The notes under the pieces were generated by a model. That model saw only the letters and a program-made list of their open reading frames with translations, was not told the origin of the DNA and made no database searches. A stretch of 64,000 nt of DNA from Macrostomum hystrix. Lineage: Eukaryota; Platyhelminthes; Macrostomidae. The DNA lies in the NCBI GenBank assembly GCA_950097015.1, contig CATNEN010000012.1:1481501-1545500 (forward strand). The letters are read 5' to 3'. Position numbers and translations under genes: made by a program. Below are positions 48,001 to 59,710 of the stretch, in pieces; the first letter of the stretch is position 1, and each line of letters starts with the position of its first letter.

Positions 48001-49340
48001 TCAATGGACTCTTGAATGCGTTCACTCTGCACTTTATTATCATTGCTTTGCTTTGCTACCATCATTTGTTTGCGTCTTCGATGTGGAAATCTTCTGAGCA
48101 GCCTAGATGGCATCTGCTGGTCGCTTCCTGCTTCCTGCAAAAGTCAAATGTCGTCAGGTGGCAGGTGAAGCTATACCTGAGTATACAAATCAGGTGCGTT
48201 CCTTGAGTCAGCAGGCACTTCGAAAGCCGACGAAGATGCACGACATGCTGCAGCAGAGCTCAACAACAACAACATTCTCGCTGAAAGAAAAGGTGCTTCT
48301 CCTCTCAAGGGTTGAGTGAAATCGAAAGTTGTACAGGTGACCCGTCGGCGCCTCACACACACAATGAAAATTTGTGCCGTTTACTTTGCTCGCTTTCTTG
48401 GAATGTATATTATTTGAAGCGTTTTTGGCTTCCCTTGGATCCCTGCCCAGGCTCTTTCGGAAATCCTGGATTCAGCCCTGACTTCCCTAGAAACGTGTTT
48501 CCAGCGCATCTTGACCAGCAACTACAGCACTCAAATAAATTTATCTTGCATCTTTTTATCTACCACATCTGGGACATCTAGCTCATCGAATTCGTCGTCT
48601 AAGACGAAGGCTACTTCTTCATCGGGGATATCATTACGTCAGAAATCGATTAATTGTTTCTTCCAGTCAAATTGCTTCAAAAGCAAATGATGCTCTTGTT
48701 GGACTTGTTTAGACTTAGTAATGGCTTGACTTAAGAATGAGATCAAAATTACAGTCTATGCATGCAGGTGCTACTCTCATTACATGTATCTATGTTAGTT
48801 TTTGAATGCCTCGCTTTCTGCTTTTTCTTATGTAGAGATGTAGCATATTTATAATTTCTAGCCGACTAGCTGGAACCTGTGTTCGCTTATAGCCAAGTCG
48901 TTACACTCCAAAATATCAGTCTTCCGATCGCGGGAATGGAGATGAACGAAATAAAGTATATCTAAGCTCGGAAGAAGTTCTAGGGCGCTTCCATTACTTA
49001 TTGCATTTGTAACATTTGTATTTACTAGTTTGAATGCTTGTGGCACCCCAGGCTAGCTAAATGTGACGACCAGAAATCGAGATCGATTTTATATATGGAG
49101 CCATATAAATCTGATTGCATGTTTTTCTGCGAATGATAAAAAATAATCGCGCTGTCGTTAGCTGGGGCTCACATGTCAGTAGATCAAGGACACTGTAATA
49201 ACTGTGTAGTCGTATAGTAGTGATACTAGAAAATTAACAACTACCTAGTTGTCCATGAGCAAACTTTTGAAGTGTTCCTTTCAATGGACACGAGAAATTG
49301 ATCCAACTGACTCGACAAAATCCATCTGGCCTGAAGACTT
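48001..49340. other. possible LTR remainder and AT-rich intergenic DNA
   Basis: AATAAA near 48534 could be the poly(A) signal of a 3' LTR beginning near 47994. No gene recognised. Confidence 0.3.
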
Positions 49341-49345
49341 CTATC

Positions 49346-49412
49346 CGCGGTTGCGCCCCAAGAATGTAGCCTCGCTGCGGATTCGAGCTCATGGAGCTAG
49401 TGCGAGAGGCGT
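49346..49412 (-). repeat. SINE family 1 head fragment
   Basis: Plus strand CCGCGGTTGCGCCCCAAGAA, then GTAGCCTCGCTGCGGATTCG and GCTAGTGCGAGAGGCG match the reversed head of the copies at 20109 and 43317. Confidence 0.75.
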
Positions 49413-52400
49413 TTTGAACGCAATGCCATGCATTTACAGCCTATCGCGGTTCCCAACAATTTATTTTTGGGGTCCAAGTTGTCTTGGCGACTGCATGCAA
49501 CTACAAAGTTTTACCTAGATTTTAAACTTCGTCTTTGAGCCATTACGGGTGGTGTTCATTCCGACTCAACGTTAATTCTGTGGCTCTTGTGACGTCGTGA
49601 AGTCATATTTTTTTGTTGTTGTTGTCGTTGATAAAGTTGCAAGTCTGTGTACTATGACATTGAGGTTAATTTTTGTATCAGTTAGGTCAGTAAAGTTATC
49701 TGCTAATTTATTTATCTGCAGTACTTGAGAATTTGCACTTTAAATTTGTTTTACATTGCACAAATTTTGAAGACTTTTAAAAAGAGCGAAGCAATCGCGA
49801 ACCCTTAAAGCGCTGGCGCTGGCAGTGCATCTCAGACTTTATAGTAACCAACGGCCGCGCACTGTCTACTAATCTCAATAATTAATAATTTAATATCGAA
49901 GCTAAAAAAAAATAAAATACCGCTACACGTTCGCCATTGCTTATCGTCACATAAGTTGTCGCACTGTCTAATAATTTGTCAATCTAATAATCTAACGTAA
50001 ATTGAAGAACAAATATACCGCTACACGTTCGCCATTGCTTATCGTCACACTCTAGTACGTGTGCAAAATATTTTTGTGATTTCAATAAGTATTAGCACTT
50101 CAACAACATTATCGCCTGCAGCTGGTCTGAAAGTTCATGTGTTTCAAACGATATCGAAGAAATAATTAAGCTCAAAGCTATTTGAGTGCTGACGATAGTT
50201 GGTCTTTTTGGATGCCCTTCGGTGACCTAAAAATGTGTTAAGAAAACACCGTTGCGGTCGTCGCCTTGCTTTTTTAAGACAGTAAAACAAAGCAGATATT
50301 TATTTTAATATTTGAGTACAATTCTGAATTGCTTCAAAGAGGAGATTGAACAAATATTTATATAAATATTTTTAAGTTATTTTGACTAAATTACATGCGC
50401 AACTATTCCATAATCGATATATCGTCGCGGTATTTTGAAATTTATTTACCGATTGAATCGGGGCCACAACGATCAGCAGTCCGGCCATGTCCTTGTTTTA
50501 CTCGAAGCAGTTATATTAATTTCTAAACAAAGTTATTCGCAGCAAAAAAGAAACTAAACTGGTGGTAAATTATCGACAGAAAACTTTTTGGAAGCACTTT
50601 ATTTTCTCTTTTACCACTTAGCACAGTTTTGTGATTCCTCAACTAACATAAGTATATTTATTATTATGGTAATATTATAACTTAATATAAATATTAAGGA
50701 ATGAAAGAAATTCGAATAGAATATAGATCCTCACATCTTTATACAAATATAGTTTCTAGGCATTTTGTAATATGCATTTTTGTTTAAATTTTCGCAGTAG
50801 CTGCATCTTAAAAGCTCAAATACAGACTAAGCTTGTGATTTTTCTCAAGTTGGTGTGTATTTTATTAGTAGCCCATTAGTGAACAATCTTTTTTTGCTAG
50901 ATCTTTAACTAAAGCAACAAATTTGTTTTAAATAGTACAGTAAAAGTTCAAGCTTGCCTACAAAAATGTATATTTTCGTTTCAATTTTTCGAGTACGACA
51001 CTATATATTTCTATTACATGTACACTTTTCGTCCAAGAATTTTGTTGCAACATAGTTCGTGGCATTTAGCAAACTTTAATATAGTTCTTTATTTTTTTTT
51101 GATAATTGAAATCCCCTTTTCATACTATAAATACTATAATTTATGGATATTTTTAATGTAGCAAACTATTCAATATTTCTGTGAATACCAGTCTTTTTGC
51201 ACTTGGATTATGAACTGCTGGTTTCTTTCCAGATGTAAGATTAATTTTTTTTTGCATTTTCTTAGGTAACTTATGTTTCTACTATACAGACAAAAATATT
51301 TTAGTTAGAAATATTTTACGACGAAAATTTATTTTATCATGGAAATCAAACGACCATTATTTAAGTAATTAATTTTTTAATTTATATCTCTACAAATCTC
51401 TACAAAACAATTACCATTGAAGTTTTTACAATGGTTAATCGTAAAAATTAGGCATTTGGTCCACCAAACCCAAAAATGTCTCCCAATACACAAAATGGAC
51501 ATAGCGCTGCCATGCCAACTTGGTTTGAATTTAGTTTGTGAAGCGCCGCTTGCAGCTCTCCGATCACATTTTCATTTCTATCACTCCCTGTTTTCGGTCG
51601 CTGCTTGCTCGCCTGCATTCTTTAGTGCCCTCACTCTAGTTCTTTTTTCTGCTCTCTTGCACCCCCTCCTTGCTCTCCGCTTTGCTTTTTTCCTTCGGCA
51701 GAAAAAGAGTGGCTGCTTCTGGGCGATGTGTTTTTTTCTTTCTCTTACTTCGCCTAACCAGGCCTGAGCCCCATCAACTCCGCCCCATCGACTCGCGGTC
51801 GCCTGGTAATGAGTTAACCGAAGTGCAAAGTCCCTCCTGAGCATACACACACGCGGGCACACAAACACACATCCGCTTCAGCCTCTCCCTGGGCGATGGG
51901 CCGCCTCCATTTTTGGCTTGAAGTGCACCGGAGACTCCTGCCGTCTACCAAACCGCTCCTTCGACTCCTTCTCCCTCCCCTCTCCTGCTCCCCATCCTTT
52001 TTAGCCAAGGAAATTCTCCCCTCCCCTTATCCCCTTCTTGGAGCTCGCAGCGGTCATTTGGGGGCTTGCAGTCGGAGCGGTGAATTCTTATTGGGAAGGG
52101 TTAGAGAGCGGACTGGGAGATGTAAAAGCTGGGGAAATGAAATCTGTGTGGCTGCTGCCAGCTCTCGGTTGTCCCGAACAGTTTTTACTCAGTTTGCTTG
52201 TTTGCAGTTTTTTAGCACGCCTCGCCCTTAATTTCATTCCTTTAGAGAGGGAAATTTTCCTTTTCCGCATTATTATTATCCCTGCGGCTAGCCGACTGTG
52301 TGTGTGTGTGCTTGTTGTGTGCCAGGGCAACTTGTTTGTCTGAGGATTGCAACCGCTAGAGACAAAATCGGTCTCAGCATTTGCTAAGAAGTGTAATGTC

Positions 52401-55140
52401 ATTTTGCGCCGTGCTTAGTGAGGTATTAGCCGAAATCAACCTTTAAAGGATTCGTGCCCACATTCTCCCTCCCCGCTCTGAGAACTCACTGCTCACTGCT
52501 CTACTGACGGCACTGGGGCTCAACTCTTTTTTGTTTAAATCCCTTCCACTCATCTCTAGGGGGCCGTCTCGCCAGTTGTGTCAGTCACAGCGCTCGAGTC
52601 AGGGCCAGCCAGTCCCACCCACATGGCCTGAAAGTCTATCGACACCCGGGGTCTGGACTCCCTCTCTCTCTTGAAGTTGCTTCTCTTACCCTTTAGCTGC
52701 TGATCCGCCCCCCCCCTTGTTCCGTGGAATCCCCGCGGAAAGGGAAGACAGAGAGCTTACTGACTGGCGAAGGAATCTGTCAATGACTCCTGCTGCTCTG
52801 GTGGGCCAAACTGGTCTTTCTTGGCCAGTGTTGCACTTTGTGTCCACACATTTTTGTTCAGCCCATCCGAGGAACGGAATCGTCCCCTATCACTGTCGGC
52901 CGCATCAATTTCCTAAGAAAACCAGTTGACCAGTCTCCTGTCAACACAGCCCATTCCAAAGCTAGGCGAGTGTGTTTCTGCTACCCCCTGGCCTCATGTC
53001 AACGCGAACATAACTAACGATATTATTTTCGTTGCAGTTTTTTTGCCTTTCCTGAGAATTTCTCCGCGTACGGGACCTCGACCTCGCCGTGGGAGAGTGG
53101 CGTGCGTGGTTTTGCTTGGGATAAGGGAGATGGGGTAGCGAGAGAGCGCCCAGGAGTGACTCTGCAGTGGTGGCTGCGTGTGCGCGTGGAGGCCCATCAC
53201 AGCCCTGGGCATTCTAAGCCGGGCTGCGGGAATGAGCAAGCAGCGAGAGAGAAGAGAGAGAGCGCCTGCTTAGAAGTGAAGTCTCGGCTATTGGGACTTT
53301 GGGCCGGGGACGGAGACTGGAATGAGAGCTGCGGGGATAAGAGGATTGGGAAAAGACTCGCCCGTCAGTCGCAGCCATCGGCCACCAAAATTTGCCCCAA
53401 ATGCCTCCTCCTGCCCCCTCAACCCACCACCCCCGGCGGGTCCTGCTGCTGCTGCTGCTTCAATTGCGCCGGTGCAAGGGTGGTGTGTTTGGATACAGCC
53501 GCTGGGCGGAATGGGCGGAATGGGGATCAGCACAATTTGGGTGGGGAACGGCCAAAAGTAGGTCTACCTCTCCTATCTATCCTCCTCTGTGCTATTTTCC
53601 TCTGTCTCTCTCTCCTGTTCTTTCTTGTCCGCTCTCCCCCTAGATAGGCGTACATTTGTCCCAGAGCTAGGCCAGGCCTGGCTAGGAGGGAGGCGGGGAG
53701 TGGGATTAAGCCGGTTGGGAGCGCAGCCCTGAATAGGCAGGCCTGCTGCTGGCTGCATGGCGGCTACGTTATAGCAAGCGACGCACCAGTTCCTGACGGG
53801 GGAGAGGCGGGTGAGACTAGTGGAGGAAAAGGGAACAAAACTCCACGCTCTCTCTCTCCCAGGCTAAAAATCCTCCGGCCCATTGCTAAAAAAATCCTTG
53901 GGGAGAAGTAAAGAAGGATAGAATAGAACCGACCTCCTATTCTAGATCTGCCCTCCCTTTCTCTCTCTATCCTCCTCGCATTTTCTATTCCTAGCCGGCG
54001 GTGCCCAGATCCCGGTTGTCCCAATTCCTCATAGCCGATATAGAATAGAGCCAGTCGTAAGAGCGGGAGCGAGAAGACACGCCAGCAGTGCACGGTACGC
54101 ACAAACGCGGAAGAGCACAAGCGTTCTGCACCGCAGAAACACTCACACACTCGAATGCAGGCGCGGATCTGTGAAGGCAGCTGTCTTGCATTCCAATCTC
54201 TTAACCCGCTGCTTCCATCTCCTATATACTGACTGTATAGTTGCACCGAAAAAAGAGAGGCACGGACAGACGCATGCCGGATTGGGATTTTTTTGCGGTG
54301 GGGAATGCTTTAGGAGAAAAGGAGCCTTTTTGGTTAATACCGTTTTACTCCACTCTGTGTGTGTGTGTGTGTTTAGGCATGCCTACTGCAAATTCGCCAC
54401 AGACACTCCTCTGTATACTCGTACATTTGGTCCTGCATTATTTCACTGCTGCTCTGAATTCAATGTGCAATCCTCATTTATCCCGCAAGTGCTGGGGAAA
54501 ACGCCCCCAGGTTTAATTAAAGTATCATTCAAAATTGCCTGTCCGAGCTCTATGGTCTGATCCGAATCTGCTCAAGCGTGTCCGAAGGATAATCTCAATC
54601 GTGAGCAGTTCTCATGGGCCGCCGATAAAATGTCCGAATTATATAGGCAAACCGAGCCACTTTTTGTGGCTGCCTTGAGTTTGACGGCCTCAAAATTCAC
54701 TCAATGTAAGCTCTGGCTGCCCAATCTCTCCCATTTCCTGCTTTCCTGTAATTAATTGCTGAATAATGAAAGCATTGGCCGAGCCAGCCAGCTAAATAGT
54801 TTGGCAGGAAGAACGCAAAATGGATACTGACCCCACACCTGCTTGGCCGATCCTTCTGAATGACTGATTGAATGAATCGGCGGACCCAACCAACCTACCT
54901 GCCCCCTCTCCTCAGGCTCATGCGGTCCGAATGCCTGGAAGGCTATCGTCTGCGCAAAGTTAATTTTCTCAATTATTTGTTTGTCCTTATAATTAGGCTA
55001 TTGATTTTTTTACCCAATTATCTAGTACTGACTCCACTGCTGCTCGTTACCTTTGTCCGAAATTTCCCATATCTCTTCCTTTGGCTATCCCATCTGTCCT
55101 TTTTTCGTGCCTTTCTGCCCTGCCTTTCTCTGGAAGCCTT
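49413..55140. other. long region without recognised gene
   Basis: 49.4-51.4 kb is AT-rich; 51.5-54.6 kb is GC/CT-rich with many short open frames but no protein family that I recognise and no convincing exon chain. A 34-base string with CTACACGTTCGCCATTGCTT occurs twice about 100 bases apart (49923 and 50021). The CT-rich part may hold the promoter and 5' UTR exons of ATP2B downstream. Confidence 0.4.
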
Positions 55141-55164
55141 TCCTGTCACCCTAACCCTAACCCT

Positions 55165-55930
55165 CTTTCCGATCAGTCTTTCCCATCAGCCTTTCCCATC
55201 AGCCTTTCCCATCAGCCTTTCCCATCAGCCTTTCCCATCAGCCTTTCCCATCAGCCTTTCCCATCAGCCTTTCCCATCAGCCTTTCCCATCAGCCTTTCC
55301 CATCAGCCTTTCCCATCAGCCTTTCCCATCAGCCTTTCCTATTAGCCTTTCCCATCAGCCTTTCCCATCAGCCTTTCCCATTAGCCTTTCCCATCAGCCT
55401 TTCCTATTAGCCTTTCCCATCAGCCTTTCCCATCAGCCTTTCCCATTAGCCTTTCCCATCAGCCTTTCCCATCAGCCTTTCCTATTAGCCTTTCCCATCA
55501 GCCTTTCCCATCAGCCTTTCCCATCAGCCTTTCCCATCAGCCTTTCCCATCAGCCTTTCCCATCTGCATTTCCTATTAGCCTTTCCCATCAGCCTTTCCT
55601 ATTAGCCTTTCCCATCAGCCTTTCCCATCAGCCTTTCCCATTAGCCTTTCCCATCAGCCTTTCCCATCAGCCTTTCCTATTAGCCTTTCCCATCAGCATT
55701 TCCTATTAGCCTTTCCCATCAGCCTTTCCCATCAGCCTTTCCCATTAGCCTTTCCCATCAGCCTTTCCCATCAGCCTTTCCCATCAGCCTTTCTAATCAG
55801 CCTTTCCCATCAGCCTTTCCCATCAGCCTTTCCTATTAGCCTTTCCCATCAGCCTTTCCCATCAGCCTTTCCCATTAGCCTTTCCCATCAGCCTTTCCCA
55901 TCAGCCTTTCCTATTAGCCTTTCCCATCCT
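55165..55930. repeat. 13-bp minisatellite upstream of ATP2B
   Basis: Nearly 60 copies of CCCATCAGCCTTT, with CCTATTAGCCTTT and CCCATTAGCCTTT variants recurring in a regular order, again a higher-order pattern. About 0.5 kb upstream of the ATP2B start codon. Confidence 0.95.
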
Positions 55931-56424
55931 TGCATTCATGCAGCTCCTTATCAAATTATGTCTATCCTTTCCTACAGCAATTCTGTTAAGTTTCCAGAAC
56001 ATTTATCCCATTCGTAGGTTTCCCTCATTGTTAGTTTTCGCTCCGGGCCAGTTTCATTCTTTCCAAGCTTGCCACATCGCCCAAGCCATCCTGGGGAACG
56101 ATCCGGATAAGCCGGAAGTCGGTGCCGCACGCCCCTATCAGTCTGTGCATGACCCTAAAGCTCTGGCGCAAAACATCTGATTCCAGCTGGCCAGACTACT
56201 TGCTAACCGGACAGACGCCGGGCGCGCCCAACCACTTTTTATTTTCCAATAATTGTCGGACAGGGGGCTGTGCAAGCCGCCGTTCAAATATCATCGGTTC
56301 CAGCTGGACCGGTTCTTTCTCAGCAAGTGAGTCCAAGCGTTTGGGAGCCTAGTGAAGTGCAGCCAGTGTGACAGTAGCAGCAGCGGCAGCAGCAGAAGCA
56401 GCAGTAGCAGGTGCGGCTGAACAA

Positions 56425-58134
56425 ATGGCGGCAGCGGCCAGCAGCGGCCGGAATGAGTACGGCTGCTCGGTACAGGAGCTGCGGACTCTCATGGAGTGCC
56501 GCGGGCACGAGGCCGTCGAGAAGCTGCAGACCGACTATGGCGGAGTTGACGGTCTCTGCAAACGGCTAAAGTCTTCCCCACAAATTGGTGAGTAATAATA
56601 TAGCTATTGTTTGTCTGGAAACTGGGGTCGGCAAGCTTGTTTGCGTGCGGGCCACGGAGAGAACCTTAAAGACGACAGCGGGCCGCATCGACTGTAGGAA
56701 AATGAGAAAGAATAGAGATAAGTCACGGGGGAGATGAGACACGGGATTGATGAGACAGGGGATAGATGAGACACTGGATAGATGAGACAGGGGAGAGATA
56801 AGTCACGGGATAGATGAGACACGGAATGGATGAGACACGGGATAGATGAGACACGGGATAGATCAGACACGGGATAGATGAGACACGGGATGGATGAGAC
56901 ACCGGATAGATGAGATACGGGATAGATGAGACACGGGATAGATGAGACAGAGAAGAGATGAGACAGGGGAGACAGGAGAGACGAGGAAGTGAAGAGATGA
57001 GACAGGGGAAGATGAGACAGAATATAATTGGTGTTGAAAGGGCAACGGGCGGGGTTTGGAGCTTCGAGGGCCGCATCAAGAATGACCAACTTTCTTAGAA
57101 ATCAGTCCTAGAAAACTACTGTGAACTGATTGCTTTTCCGATTTTTTTATATTTTACAAGAAATATCTCATTTCTTTTGAAAACGTCAGCGCATGCTCAC
57201 TTTTGGTTGTCTTGGAGACTAAAAGATCAAGACGAAGCGTCTGATTGCAAGAAAATAAAACGCTATTTAAATAAAAACTCAACAAAAACGCTGTTCGCAT
57301 GACTGCAGAGAGAAGCTGGCGAGTGAAAGTGATGAGGGTCCGAGTGAGTAGAGAAGAGCAATGGAGCACGGATAAATGATTTCCGTGCCATTTCGTGCCG
57401 TCGACATTTGAGAGCTGCTCAGCCAGTGGCGTGACTGCCTAACTGACTGATTCAACTCTGGCTCCACGATGGCTTTTGAATTGGCCGGCGCTCAGTAGGC
57501 TCAGAATAAGGCCGCTAGTTCGGCCTATCGACACACCGGAGGCGGAGGCAAGCTGGGCTTGAAGAAATTAAATGGACGAAACGAAAGTGTGAATGGAAGC
57601 GAAGAAAAGAAGCAGACAAGAAGATGGCCGGGCTCGATGCCCCCCTTGCGAATCGAGCGGAGGGTTTCTTGGGGATCCTTGGCGTGGACAACCCCGGACG
57701 ATCTCACGCATCGACTGACCGGGGATGAGGATGCCAGAGCTAGGGGGGACGCTGGTAGGCGAGACTCAGGAAGGGAAAGTCCAATCGAGAGGTCCAGTCA
57801 ACGACCGTGGGGGAGGGGGCAGAGGGCTCTGGCAAATCTATCGACTTCTCTTCCTTCAGCTGCCGACTATAGCTGAAGAAGATTTGAGGCACGCATCGAG
57901 CCGTCTCACCCGCCTCCATCTCAAGCAGCCCCTCTTTCTGCCTTTCTCTAAAGTCTAAGCAATTAACACGAGCCTGGCCCTGAGCCCAGGGGCGCCAGAG
58001 GCAGACAGAAAAAACGATGAACGAGCCCCGTTTTGAAAAAAACGTATATGACAGGGTGCTGTCTATGTTGCTAATATGCTGCTAATATGCTGCTGCTGCT
58101 GCTGCTACTGCTACTGCTGCTGCTTCTGCTGCTA

Positions 58135-58166
<32 letters not shown>

Positions 58167-58182
58167 GGTGGTACTGCTGCTG

Positions 58183-58216
<34 letters not shown>

Positions 58217-59558
58217 GCAATTAGCACCTCGCGTGACGCAGGGTCGCGCGAGCCAGTGCAATCACGCCGGCTGGGTTGGAACCCAGCACCGGCAGTGGGG
58301 ACCGCGGAGTGCCAAAAATCTGTGCCCGCCTCGTGTAGAGGGCCGGGCAGTCACAAAGCCAGTGGGTGAGCGTCTCGGGTTCCTCGGCGCACCGGTTGCA
58401 GAGGGCAGAAACGGCAGGGTCCAGGACGGCGCGGTAGGCCCTGAGCTCCATGGAGTGGCCGGAGTGGAGTTGGGAGTCCTTGAGGACGCGTTGGCAGACA
58501 GCGGCGGCAGCGCGGAACGAGACGGGGGCGGCGGGAGAGGGCAGCGCGCAGCCTGTTTTGGCCAGCCGGTCGGCGTGTTCGTTGCCCGGGATGCCGCAGT
58601 GACCAGGCACCCACTGGACTACGAGGTCCGCATCAATCGCGGCCAGCGCCTGCAGGGCGTGGCCGATGTCGCGGTTGTGAGCGCTGAGGGCGTCGACCAG
58701 GCTGCGGCTGTCGGAGCAAATGATGACGGGCGGAGGGGGCTTAGCCTTGGTGTACACCCAAATCAGCGCGGCGACCAGAGCAGCGACCTCCTCGTCATAG
58801 CTGGACGTGACTGGTGAACCGCGGCGGGCCTCGGCGTGGATGACCGTCGCGTTGGCCGGATCGCCCTCCGTAACCACGAAGGCGTGGCCCCCGGCTAGCG
58901 TCCCGCCGGTCGCGGAACCGTCGGTGTAAATAGTCCAGGCCGTCGGGGACAGCGAGGCAGCGAGCATCCGGATCCGGTCGATGGCAGTGCTGCGGATGAG
59001 GTTCGGCTCGGAGGGCAAGGCCGATGTCGACAGGTTGCGGCAAGATTCGCTAAGCCACGGTTGCCAGGCCGGCGCAGCGTAGTCCATCACAGACTTGATA
59101 AGGGCATTGAAGACAGTGCGGAGCTTCTCCTTGCGCCAGCCCCAGTCCTGAGAGGCGAGGGCGGCCAGCACGTTGCAGCGGGCGCGGGCCTTGGTGATGA
59201 CGTCGCGAACGTGAGGGCCGAAGCTCAAGGTCCTATCGAGGATGACACCAAGGAAGCTCCACCGCAAGGGGCGAGCCATCGAGTAGGACCTGAGGCTGCA
59301 AAGCCGCTTCACTGGCGTTGTTGGAGAACAGGGTGATGACGCTTTTCGAGGCGTTCAGGGTGAGCTTCATTTGGCGGCTCCAGTTGGCCACTGCTGCTGC
59401 TGCTGCTGCTGCTGCTGGTACTGCTACTGCTGCTGCTTCTGCTACTGCTACTGCTACTGCTGCTGCTGCTACTGCTGCTGCTGCTGCTGCTGCTACTGCT
59501 ACTGCTGCTGCTTCTGCTGCTACCGCTGCTGCTGCTGCTACTGCTACTGCTGCTGCTG

Positions 59559-59596
<38 letters not shown>

Positions 59597-59625
59597 ACTG
59601 CTACTGCTGCTGCTTCTGCTGCTAC

Positions 59626-59710
<85 letters not shown>

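Noticed and set aside
51417-54560. Several 60-180-codon open frames as genes
   Set aside because: No family similarity, no consistent splice chain, frames overlap on both strands in CT-rich DNA.
55148-55165. Telomere-like CCCTAA repeat
   Set aside because: Only about two units next to a minisatellite; too short to mean an interstitial telomere.
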